Part shown: positions 13,406-18,961 of the stretch, one piece after another
How the letters are laid out: every line of letters begins with the position of its first letter
Position numbering within the stretch: the first letter of the stretch is position 1
Source of the DNA: Candidatus Levyibacteriota bacterium
GTDB taxonomy: Bacteria; Patescibacteriota; Microgenomatia; Levybacterales; UBA12049
NCBI GenBank assembly: GCA_016182225.1
Contig: JACOXV010000005.1
Coordinates: 1 to 18,961, forward strand
Direction of reading: 5' to 3'
DNA length: 18,961 bases
The notes under the pieces: generated by a model
The model's input: the letters and a program-made list of their open reading frames with translations, nothing else
What the model was told of the DNA's origin: nothing
Database searches by the model: none
Program-made: the position numbers and the translations under genes

Positions 13406-15352
13406 ATGGCAAAGATAATTGGAATTGATTTAGGAACAACAAATTCAGCAGTGGCTGTAATGGAGGGTGGATCACCAAAAGTTATTCACTCAAAAGAAGG
13501 CAGAAATGTTATACCTTCTGTCGTAGATCCGGTAAGTCACGTTGTGGGTGATGTGGCAAAAAGACAGCTCGTACTTAAACCCAAAAACACCATTTTCTCC
13601 ATAAAAAGACTCATGGGAAAGAAATTTAAGGATGAATCGGTTCAATTTGACATGAAGTGGCTTCCCTACACAATAAAGGAAGGACGAGACGGAATGGCAG
13701 TAGTTGAGGTTGATGGCAAAACGTTAACTCCTCAAGAAGTCTCAGCTATGATTCTTCAGAAAATAAAAGCAGATGCCGAGGATTATCTAGGATCAAAAGT
13801 TACCCAAGCTGTTATTACAGTTCCTGCATATTTTGATGATTCACAGCGTCAAGCCACCAAACAAGCAGGAGAAATTGCAGGCCTTGAAGTTTTGCGCATT
13901 ATCAATGAGCCTACAGCGGCAGCACTGGCATATGGTCTTGATAAGAAAAATGCTCATACGATTGCTGTTTATGATCTTGGAGGAGGAACATTTGATATTT
14001 CAATTCTTGAACTTGGTGAGGGAGTCTATGAAGTAAAGTCCACCAATGGAGATACTCATTTAGGAGGAGACGATTTTGATCAGGTAATAATTGACTATAT
14101 CGCTGAAGAATTTAAGAAAGAAAATGGAGTAGATTTGAAAAAAGATCCTCAGGCGCTGCAAAGACTTAGGGAGTCCGCGGAGAAAGCAAAAATTGAATTA
14201 TCGTCTGCTTCTGAGGCACAAATTAATCAACCTTTTATTACCCAGGGAGACAGTGGACCTCTTCATCTTACGATGACCTTGACTCGTGCAAAGCTAGAGC
14301 AAATTGTTGATGGGTTGATTCAAAAAACATTAAAACCTGTTGAGCAGGCTATCAAAGACGCAAAGGTAAAAGTATCGGATATTGATGAGATAGTTCTGGT
14401 AGGCGGAATGACCAGAATGCCAAAGATTGTTGCAACAGTCACTAAATTCTTTGGAAAAGAGCCCAATAAATCAGTAAATCCGGATGAGGTAGTGGCCATA
14501 GGAGCGGCTGTACAGGGGGGAGTCTTGGGAGGAGAGGTAAAGGATGTATTGCTTCTGGATGTTACGCCATTAACCTTAGGAATAGAAACTTTGGGCGGAG
14601 TATCTACTCCCTTAATAGAGAAAAATACCACAATTCCTACATCAAAGTCTCAAGTATTTTCAACAGCTGCCGATAACCAAACACAGGTGGAGATAAATGT
14701 TTTGCAGGGAGAGCGGCCTATGGCAGTAGATAATAAATCTTTGGGACGTTTTATACTCGATGGAATCCCTCCTGCACCTAGAGGCGTTCCTCAAGTTGAA
14801 GTAAGTTTTGATATTGACGCAAATGGAATTTTAAATGTGAAAGCTTCCGATAAAGCAACTGGAAAAGAACAGAGTATAAAAATAACAGGTTCTACTGGTC
14901 TGACACCCGAAGAAGTAGAGAAAATGACCAAAGAGGCAGAGGCCCATGCTGAAGAAGATAAAACTAAGAAGGAAGCAGTTGAAGCCAAAAATCAGGCAGA
15001 TTCTCTTATATTTACAGCAGAAAAAACCTTGAAAGATAATGAAGGAAAAGTTCCGGAGGATCTTAAAAAGGAAGTTGAAGAAAAAGTCCAGGCGCTAAAA
15101 GATATTTTGAATACCGGATCTAAAGAAGATATTGAAACAAAAACAAAAGATTTATCCGACTCACTTCAAAAAATAGGACAACAAATGTATGGACAGGGTC
15201 AACAGACAACTGCTAACGAACAACAAACAACAGGAGATAGTTCGGCCGCCTCCGCTGATAGCTCCGGCGAGCCAAAGGAAGAATCAAAAGAAGAGGACAA
15301 AAAAGATAAAAAACCGTCTGAGGAACCTGTAGAAGGTGAAGTCGTAAATTAA
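13406..15352 (+). CDS. dnaK: Molecular chaperone DnaK (Hsp70)
   Basis: 648 residues, full length. It binds unfolded peptides in an ATP-driven cycle with DnaJ and GrpE. The nucleotide domain has IGIDLGTTNSAVAV (5-18), VITVPAYFDDSQRQAT (136-151), IINEPTAAALAYGLD (165-179), YDLGGGTFDISIL (189-201) and VGGMTRMPKI (332-341). The linker DVLLLDVTPLT (380-390) leads to the peptide-binding domain, then a helical lid (about 500-595). A low-complexity tail rich in Gln, Ser, Glu and Lys ends in VEGEVVN, like the usual DnaK end. AAAGGA four bases before the ATG is a good ribosome-binding site. Transcription comes from the hrcA promoter, possibly helped by an internal TATAAT. All key regions are intact. 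Confidence 0.98.
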   Translation: MAKIIGIDLGTTNSAVAVMEGGSPKVIHSKEGRNVIPSVVDPVSHVVGDVAKRQLVLKPKNTIFSIKRLMGKKFKDESVQFDMKWLPYTIKEGRDGMAVVEVDGKTLTPQEVSAMILQKIKADAEDYLGSKVTQAVITVPAYFDDSQRQATKQAGEIAGLEVLRIINEPTAAALAYGLDKKNAHTIAVYDLGGGTFDISILELGEGVYEVKSTNGDTHLGGDDFDQVIIDYIAEEFKKENGVDLKKDPQALQRLRESAEKAKIELSSASEAQINQPFITQGDSGPLHLTMTLTRAKLEQIVDGLIQKTLKPVEQAIKDAKVKVSDIDEIVLVGGMTRMPKIVATVTKFFGKEPNKSVNPDEVVAIGAAVQGGVLGGEVKDVLLLDVTPLTLGIETLGGVSTPLIEKNTTIPTSKSQVFSTAADNQTQVEINVLQGERPMAVDNKSLGRFILDGIPPAPRGVPQVEVSFDIDANGILNVKASDKATGKEQSIKITGSTGLTPEEVEKMTKEAEAHAEEDKTKKEAVEAKNQADSLIFTAEKTLKDNEGKVPEDLKKEVEEKVQALKDILNTGSKEDIETKTKDLSDSLQKIGQQMYGQGQQTTANEQQTTGDSSAASADSSGEPKEESKEEDKKDKKPSEEPVEGEVVN

Positions 15353-15355
15353 TAA

Positions 15356-15453
15356 AAATTGCGCTGAGGTCGCTAGTAAAATTTTCTTGGACTCGCTTCG
15401 CTGCAACAATTGCCGTCCTGCGAAAATTTCACCAGCTCCCCGCGCCTCAATTT
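15356..15453. repeat. 98-bp nested inverted repeat between dnaK and dnaJ
   Basis: Outer arms are AAATTG (15356-15361) and CAATTT (15448-15453). Inner arms are GCTAGTAAAATTTTC (15372-15386) and GAAAATTTCACCAGC (15422-15436), pairing 13 of 15; on the minus-strand RNA the two mismatches become G-U pairs. Further in are GGAC/GTCC and the hairpin GCAA-CAA-TTGC (15403-15413). It is more GC-rich than its surroundings and has no coding frame of note. Confidence 0.6.
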
Positions 15454-15457
15454 ATTC

Positions 15458-15481
15458 GACCGCGAAAAGCGGTCTTTATTA
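15458..15481 (+). terminator. Intrinsic terminator-like hairpin after dnaK
   Basis: GACCGC (15458-15463), loop GAAAA, GCGGTC (15469-15474), then TTTATTA. The stem is GC-rich and the tail is short but T-rich. It separates dnaK from dnaJ. Confidence 0.7.
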
Positions 15482-15487
15482 TATAAT
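15482..15487 (+). promoter_or_regulatory. Candidate -10 box for dnaJ
   Basis: TATAAT lies right after the terminator, with an expected start near 15494. No -35 box is seen because the terminator stem occupies that place. A second option is TAATAA (15504-15509), which would put the start point exactly on ATG 15516. Confidence 0.35.
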
Positions 15488-15515
15488 GTTTGTATCTAGT
15501 ACCTAATAATTAACC

Positions 15516-16409
15516 ATGGCAGATAAAGATTATTATCAGATTTTGGGAGTTTCGAAGAATGCATCGGATGCTGAGATAAAAAAAGCATACAGAAAGCTTG
15601 CGCTAGAACATCACCCCGATAGAAATAAGGGCGATAAGACCTCGGAAGAAAAATTTAAAGAAGTAACCAAAGCCTACGAAGTTTTATCCGATCCCCAAAA
15701 AAAGCAAGCATATGACCAATTTGGACATGCGGCATTTGAAGGCGCCTCCGCTGGAGGCTTCGGCGGCCCAGGGCAAGGACCATTCGGGGGTCAACAATCT
15801 GGACAATACGGACCGTTTACCTATACTTATACAACTGGTGGAAACGCTGGAGGTTTTGATTTTGGAGGATTTTCAGATCCGTTTGAAATTTTTGAACAGT
15901 TTTTCGGCGGAGCCTCACCATTCGGCCGGGCACAACGCAGACCTGTTTATTCTCTCCAAATAGACTTCATAGAAGCTGTAAAAGGAGTAACCAAAAGAAT
16001 TTCAGTGGAAGGGAAAACGCAAACTGTAAAAATTCCAGCAGGAGTAGATAATGGATCAAGGGTTAGATTTGGCACATATGATGTTCTCATTGAGGTTCGC
16101 CCCCATCCAAGATTTAAACGAGAAGGATACGATGTTGTAACAGAAGAAGAAATTAGTTTTGCCCAAGCTGCACTTGGTACGCAAATTGAAGTTGAGACAG
16201 TAGAGGAAAATGTCAATCTTAGAATTCCTCCAGGAACTCAGCCAAACACTGTTATTAGACTTAGAGAAAAAGGAATTCGTCACGTTCGAGGATCTGGCCG
16301 TGGGGACCATTATGTTCAAATAAAAGTGGTTGTGCCCAAAGGTCTATCCTCTCGCCAAAAAGAACTTCTCCGCGAGTTTGACTCTGCCAAAAAACACGGC
16401 TGGTTCTAA
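15516..16409 (+). CDS. dnaJ: DnaJ/CbpA-type J-domain co-chaperone without zinc finger
   Basis: 297 residues. The J domain (about 4-70) carries the HPD motif at 33-35, needed to stimulate DnaK ATPase. A Gly/Phe-rich linker follows (about 75-135). The C-terminal substrate-binding beta domains (about 143-275) include VKIPAGVDNGSRVRF (171-185), VEVRPHPRF-type strand EVRPHPRFKREGYDV (193-207) and IPPGTQPNTVIRL (237-249). No CxxCxGxG repeats are present, so the cysteine-rich zinc domain of classical DnaJ is absent and the layout equals CbpA-like type II proteins. There is no clear ribosome-binding site. It follows dnaK after a terminator, so it is probably transcribed from its own promoter. The name dnaJ follows position and could equally be cbpA. 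Confidence 0.92.
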   Translation: MADKDYYQILGVSKNASDAEIKKAYRKLALEHHPDRNKGDKTSEEKFKEVTKAYEVLSDPQKKQAYDQFGHAAFEGASAGGFGGPGQGPFGGQQSGQYGPFTYTYTTGGNAGGFDFGGFSDPFEIFEQFFGGASPFGRAQRRPVYSLQIDFIEAVKGVTKRISVEGKTQTVKIPAGVDNGSRVRFGTYDVLIEVRPHPRFKREGYDVVTEEEISFAQAALGTQIEVETVEENVNLRIPPGTQPNTVIRLREKGIRHVRGSGRGDHYVQIKVVVPKGLSSRQKELLREFDSAKKHGWF

Positions 16410-16426
16410 CAAGCAGAATTCATTTA

Positions 16427-17131
16427 CTAACGAAGAAGTTTAAAAACCACGGCTGTGATAGTTCCAAGGGAATAGGTTAATGCTGTATAGGTAATTACTG
16501 GGAATTCCAGATACTTTTTTCTAACTAACATAAATAAATAAACTGCAAAAATAGTAGTAATTATTGAATAAACAAGACCTACCAAGACTCTGTCAAAGGC
16601 CGCGTATGCAAAAATTGCAAATGCATAGACTACAGCATTAATTACCATAATAAGTAAGTCTTTCTTGGCATAAGTTTTATTGGGTCTTTTATACTCAAGC
16701 AGTAGTAGAGCGGATATCATCATAAAACCACCAACAAAATAGAGAATATTCCCTAGATAATAATCATTGATAAAAAATCCTCCACAGATGTTTCCCGAAA
16801 AATTTGAAACGTCGCAGTAGTTATTAAAGAAAAAACTTCCTATTTCATGGACGCCATTTCCCGTGGCGTAAAAATAAACGCCAACGATAAATGTAAGAAT
16901 TAATAAAAATTCCTTTTGCTTGATAGAGCTGAAGTTTTGAGTCACTTCCCGAAGCAGTAGGGCAGGAATTATTACGGTGAATAAAATAATTATTATCATT
17001 TGTACTAATTCATGGAGTCTTAAAAAATTATAAGGTTGAAGAAAAACCTGGGTGGTAAATGAAAAACGTTCTATTGTCACCAAAAGCACAGACAAAGAGG
17101 ATAAAGTGAAAAGTAAATTCAGCCTGTGCAT
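16427..17131 (-). CDS. Polytopic membrane protein, unknown function
   Basis: 234 residues, about seven hydrophobic segments. Polar residues lie in or near spans: H40-E41 in LRLHELVQ, H95-E96 in ATGNGVHEIG, and D123 in FINDYYLGN, with cysteines at 106 and 116 in the loop between. Two His-Glu pairs with an Asp and a possible disulfide suggest a membrane-embedded metal, haem or hydrolase site, but this is speculation and no family was recognised. An extended -10 (TGT-TATACT) lies 7 or 8 nt before the ATG, giving a leaderless transcript. The gene ends 17 bp from the end of dnaJ on the other strand with no clear terminator. Confidence 0.75.
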   Translation of the reverse strand: MHRLNLLFTLSSLSVLLVTIERFSFTTQVFLQPYNFLRLHELVQMIIIILFTVIIPALLLREVTQNFSSIKQKEFLLILTFIVGVYFYATGNGVHEIGSFFFNNYCDVSNFSGNICGGFFINDYYLGNILYFVGGFMMISALLLLEYKRPNKTYAKKDLLIMVINAVVYAFAIFAYAAFDRVLVGLVYSIITTIFAVYLFMLVRKKYLEFPVITYTALTYSLGTITAVVFKLLR

Positions 17132-17138
17132 TACTTAA

Positions 17139-17147
17139 AGTATAACA
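17139..17147 (-). promoter_or_regulatory. Extended -10 promoter, nearly leaderless
   Basis: TGT-TATACT on the minus strand ends at 17139. The start point 7 nt on is 17132, one base before ATG 17131. No -35 box at normal spacing. Confidence 0.5.
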
Positions 17148-17181
17148 TCATAAGCTATATCAAGAAACAACCTTCCCTTGC

Positions 17182-17208
17182 CCTTCAGGGTGAAACCTTC
17201 AGGATGAA
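17182..17208. repeat. Tandem 13-mer repeat
   Basis: CCTTCAGGGTGAA (17182-17194) and CCTTCAGGATGAA (17196-17208) have one mismatch and a period of 14. They lie in the GC-richer gap between the membrane-protein gene and the Nudix gene. Too short to code; role unknown. Confidence 0.5.
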
Positions 17209-17217
17209 CCCCTCGTA

Positions 17218-17253
17218 GCCAGGTACCGTACGGCACCTGGCGAAGTGAGGTGC
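17218..17253. promoter_or_regulatory. Overlapping palindromes next to the Nudix promoter
   Basis: GCCAGGT (17218-17224) and ACCTGGC (17235-17241) enclose the palindrome CCGTACGG, so 24 bp are symmetric apart from one mismatched pair. A second inverted pair, GCACCT (17233-17238) and AGGTGC (17248-17253), shares the middle arm and enters the extended -10. The position over the -35 region fits an operator. Confidence 0.5.
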
Positions 17254-17259
17254 TATAAT
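17251..17259 (+). promoter_or_regulatory. Extended -10 promoter deciding the Nudix start
   Basis: TGC-TATAAT is a perfect extended -10, with the box at 17254-17259. Seven bases on is 17266, a GTG in frame with the Nudix gene. This makes an upstream GTG at 17245 unlikely, as it precedes the -10 box. Confidence 0.65.
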
Positions 17260-17265
17260 TTCCTC

Positions 17266-17700
17266 GTGATACATAAGATAAGACCAAAAAATTTTACACC
17301 TGTTTTTGAAATTGTAAGCTGCTTTTTTGAGTTTGACAATAAAATTCTTCTTCTAAGAAGACACAAAAATAAGTCTCAAGGAGGGAGATGGGGAGTTCCA
17401 GCAGGAAAAATTAATGCTGGTGAAAATAAAATCGCTGCGTTAATAAGAGAAATACAAGAAGAAACCGGAAATACTGTTTCTCAAAAAGATTTAATTTATT
17501 TCAAGTCTATTTATGTAAAACATGCCTATGATTTCGTTTATCACATGTACCACTATAAACTCCCAAGAGAGGTGCCCATAAAAATAAGTGATTACGAACA
17601 TAAGGAATACAAATGGGTTGATCCAAAAAAAGCGCTTAACCTTAAATTGGTTGATGACCTAGATGAATGCATAAAAATGTATTATTTTAATAAATCCTAA
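17266..17700 (+). CDS. Nudix hydrolase
   Basis: 144 residues from GTG 17266. The Nudix box is nearly complete: G47 then five residues to E53, then seven to R61-E62, and E65-E66-x-G68 (GKINAGENKIAALIREIQEE and TGN after it). The last hydrophobic position is Asn69. It binds Mg and cleaves nucleoside diphosphates linked to another group, in the cytoplasm. RRHKNKSQGGRWGVP (31-45) before the box and YKWVDPKKAL (115-124) after it are common in the family. The exact substrate cannot be told. The GTG at 17245 would add seven residues but lies upstream of the -10 box. The gene seems leaderless and is flanked by palindromes. Confidence 0.9.
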   Translation: MIHKIRPKNFTPVFEIVSCFFEFDNKILLLRRHKNKSQGGRWGVPAGKINAGENKIAALIREIQEETGNTVSQKDLIYFKSIYVKHAYDFVYHMYHYKLPREVPIKISDYEHKEYKWVDPKKALNLKLVDDLDECIKMYYFNKS

Positions 17701-17773
17701 CCCTCGTTTGAAAAAGTGACTCGTCCCATAAAAACTTGACTAAGGAGTTAACGATTAGAAAATCTCTTTCGAT

Positions 17774-17795
17774 TATCATATATTAATATATGATA
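17774..17795. promoter_or_regulatory. Perfect 22-bp palindrome upstream of the toxin-antitoxin pair
   Basis: Each half reads TATCATATATT on its own strand, without spacer. The outer TATCAT/ATGATA half-sites are the same as those of the palindrome at the antitoxin start. It lies about 126-147 bp upstream of the antitoxin, a likely distal operator. A 12-bp palindrome TGTATTAATACA (17825-17836) lies between. Confidence 0.55.
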
Positions 17796-17867
17796 TAGAA
17801 CCTACTTGTGAGGCTTTGTATCTGTGTATTAATACATAACTACATTTGGTATCGAAAATATCTCTTC

Positions 17868-17876
17868 TGCTATAAT
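17868..17876 (+). promoter_or_regulatory. Upstream extended -10 of the toxin-antitoxin region
   Basis: TGC-TATAAT, a perfect extended -10 with its box at 17871-17876. The start point would be near 17883, giving a 38-nt leader to the antitoxin. No -35 box at normal distance. It is a possible second promoter. Confidence 0.4.
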
Positions 17877-17885
17877 TGCCCCAGT

Positions 17886-17914
17886 TTGACAAATTGTACA
17901 TAATTCTGTAATAT
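17886..17914 (+). promoter_or_regulatory. Leaderless promoter of the antitoxin gene
   Basis: TTGACA (17886-17891), 17 bp, TAATAT (17909-17914). Seven bases further is 17921, the A of the ATG. Confidence 0.7.
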
Positions 17915-17926
17915 CATTATATGATA
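17912..17926. promoter_or_regulatory. Operator-like palindrome over -10 box and start codon
   Basis: TATCAT-TAT-ATGATA has perfect 6-bp arms. The left arm overlaps the -10 box and the right arm begins with the antitoxin ATG. Phd/YefM-type antitoxins bind such sites to repress their own operon; binding here is inferred. Confidence 0.6.
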
Positions 17927-18196
17927 CAAACTTTACCTGTAACCAAAGCAAGAGAAGAATTAACTCAAATTGTTGATAATGCAAAAAATCGGCTTGACGA
18001 ATATATAATAACAGTAAACGGAGTTCCCGCGGCGGTTATTATGTCACACGCCGAATTTGAATCCTGGAAAGAAACTACAGAAATTTTATCTGACCCAACA
18101 CTTATGAAAGCAATCCGAGAGGGAGAAAAGGATATTAAAAAAGGAAAATATGTAACATGGGAGGAATTGAAAAAAGAATTAAATCTCGATGTATAA
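17921..18196 (+). CDS. Phd/YefM-family antitoxin
   Basis: 91 residues. The N-terminal part has LPVTKAREELTQIVDNAK (4-21), then YIITVNGVPAAVIMSHAEFESW (28-49), the usual Phd/YefM DNA-binding fold, while the charged C-terminal half (from about 55) should wrap the toxin. It neutralises the RelE-like protein encoded next and likely represses the operon with it. The gene overlaps the toxin by 8 nt. The promoter puts the start point on the ATG, and the palindrome covers both. Start and family are well supported. The system could have been gained by transfer, though its composition fits its surroundings. Confidence 0.92.
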   Translation: MIQTLPVTKAREELTQIVDNAKNRLDEYIITVNGVPAAVIMSHAEFESWKETTEILSDPTLMKAIREGEKDIKKGKYVTWEELKKELNLDV

Positions 18197-18440
18197 GCTG
18201 CATATTTTCCCAAAAGCCAAACGAGAGCTAAAGAAAATTTCTATTCGACACCAAAAAGCTATTTTAGAATTACTTAAAGATTTAGAAGAAAATCCATTTT
18301 TAGGAAAGCCATTAACACGTGAACTAACCGGAAAATTTTCATATAAAGTGGGTAGTTATAGGATTATCTATGCTGTTAGGAAAAAAGATAAAATCGTAGA
18401 AATTTTTACCGCTGGCCACAGAGCTACAATCTATAAATAA
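18189..18440 (+). CDS. RelE/ParE-superfamily toxin
   Basis: 83 residues with the compact RelE fold. Helices KAKRELKKI (9-17) and AILELLKDLEEN (24-35) come first, then PLTRELTGKFSYKVGSYRIIY (41-61) and EIFTAGHRATIY (71-82). Arg58 in SYRIIY and H77-R78 with Tyr82 match residues needed for mRNA cleavage in RelE-type toxins, so an active ribosome-dependent RNase is expected. ParE-like gyrase inhibition is less likely but cannot be ruled out. Its ATG lies inside the last codons of the antitoxin gene, giving translational coupling and no separate ribosome-binding site. Confidence 0.9.
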   Translation: MYKLHIFPKAKRELKKISIRHQKAILELLKDLEENPFLGKPLTRELTGKFSYKVGSYRIIYAVRKKDKIVEIFTAGHRATIYK

Positions 18441-18473
18441 CTTCCTTGCCCCTCGTATCCTTGCGCGTTTACA

Positions 18474-18961
18474 CTGAATGAAACCGAAGTGAAGTGGGTT
18501 CTGCCACCCGCTGTTCTTAAATCGCCTTCAAAAGATTATTTAGATATTTATATTCCTTCAAGTTATGAACATCCAATACTTCGGATAAGGAGAAGAGGGA
18601 GTATATTCGAAATTACTAAAAAAGATCAAGTTTTAAAAGGTGATTTTTCGCGACATATTGAAACAACAATAAAATTAACAAAAGAAGAATTCGATGAGTT
18701 AGAAGTATTAAAAGGGAAAAGAACTCTAAAAATAAGATATTTTTATGAAGAAAAAGGTGTAAGCTTTGAGGTTGATATTTTTAAAGGAAAATTAAAAGGT
18801 TTAATTTTGGTAGATATAGAATTTAAAAACACAAAAGAAATGAAAAACTTTACTCCCCCTAGCTGGCTACTTGTTGAGGTAACCCAAGAAGAATTTCTTG
18901 CTGGAGGAATGCTTTGTGGTAAGAGTTACGGCGATATAGAGGAAAGACTTAAAGTTTTTGG
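18474..18961 (+). CDS. CYTH-domain protein (triphosphate tunnel family), partial, unusual start
   Basis: The frame runs open from 18441 to the right edge. The conserved ExExK motif appears as ETEVK (18480-18494), which is the mark of CYTH enzymes: triphosphatases, class IV adenylyl cyclases and thiamine triphosphatases. Later features fit too: LRIRRRG, HIETTIKLTKEEFDEL, LKIRYFYEEKGVSFEVDIFK, GLILVDIEFKN and an end like EEFLAGGMLCGKSYGD. The usual EvEf strand reads VDIEF. No ATG, GTG or TTG lies in frame before the motif. CTG 18474 gives LNETEVKW, and GTG 18489 would cut off ExE. The ATG at 18478 is in another frame and soon stops. The start at 18474 is therefore a guess. The gene follows the toxin on the same strand. 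Its 3' end is outside the window. Confidence 0.75.
   Translation, partial: MNETEVKWVLPPAVLKSPSKDYLDIYIPSSYEHPILRIRRRGSIFEITKKDQVLKGDFSRHIETTIKLTKEEFDELEVLKGKRTLKIRYFYEEKGVSFEVDIFKGKLKGLILVDIEFKNTKEMKNFTPPSWLLVEVTQEEFLAGGMLCGKSYGDIEERLKVF

Noticed and set aside
14320..14631. Long antisense open frame within dnaK, with others inside dnaK and dnaJ
   Set aside because: Open frames opposite strongly biased coding sequence are common. No promoter, family motif or sensible protein was seen.
17245..17265. GTG 17245 as start of the Nudix gene
   Set aside because: It lies upstream of the perfect extended -10 at 17251-17259, whose start point is on GTG 17266.
1..18961. CRISPR array, tRNA, rRNA, insertion sequence or phage genes
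   Set aside because: No regular repeat-spacer pattern, cloverleaf or CCA end, transposase frame or terminal repeats with target duplication were seen by eye. A tRNA scan could still find a missed one.
1..18961. UGA recoded as an amino acid, as in some CPR groups
   Set aside because: TGA ends frames at sensible places, for example the gene overlapping TatD at 7815 and the partial gene at 83-85.

Overview
The window looks like a piece of a compact, AT-rich bacterial genome, most likely from the Candidate Phyla Radiation (Patescibacteria, perhaps the Microgenomates side). The grounds are gene-family style: a shortened HrcA, a DnaJ without zinc finger, a WecA-like transferase with an altered active site, a short MetG, many small orphan membrane proteins, overlapping genes, and promoters placed so that transcripts start at or next to the start codon. 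This placement is inferred from the sequence alone. TGA acts as a normal stop.

Layout. Positions 1-1714 (+): the tail of an unknown gene, a lipase-like alpha/beta hydrolase and a membrane-anchored PEGA/SH3 protein. Positions 1716-8339 (-): seven genes read right to left, overlapping or nearly touching, which look like one operon. They encode an exported four-cysteine protein, a TatD-family nuclease, a processive-type GT2 glycosyltransferase, a GT39-like membrane glycosyltransferase, a small membrane protein, a WecA/TagO-like sugar-phosphate transferase and a UbiA-family protein of the decaprenyl-phosphate phosphoribosyltransferase type. The theme is polyprenyl-phosphate-linked sugar chemistry at the envelope. 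Positions 8438-9361 (+): an orphan soluble protein behind a consensus promoter, and a 54-residue single-span membrane protein. Positions 9358-11846 (-): a DUF421/YetF-like membrane protein, MetG and a small membrane protein.

Positions 11955-16409 (+) hold the heat-shock cluster hrcA-grpE-dnaK, then a terminator and dnaJ. A degenerate CIRCE operator lies on the hrcA promoter, and the hrcA leader can fold into a long imperfect hairpin reaching the start region. A 98-bp nested inverted repeat lies between dnaK and dnaJ. Positions 16427-17131 (-) encode an orphan polytopic membrane protein. Positions 17266-18440 (+) hold a Nudix hydrolase and a Phd/YefM-RelE toxin-antitoxin pair with palindromic candidate operators. 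The window ends inside a CYTH-domain gene whose conserved N-terminal motif lies upstream of any in-frame ATG, GTG or TTG.

The best leads are: (1) apparently leaderless initiation, with the -10 box about 7 nt before the start codon at six or more genes; (2) heat-shock control combining a degenerate CIRCE, a structured leader and an HrcA that seems to lack its inserted dimerisation domain; (3) a WecA-like enzyme missing conserved acidic residues, next to a DPPR-synthase-like protein; (4) several near-perfect palindromes in the intergenic gaps. No CRISPR array, tRNA, rRNA or insertion sequence was seen.
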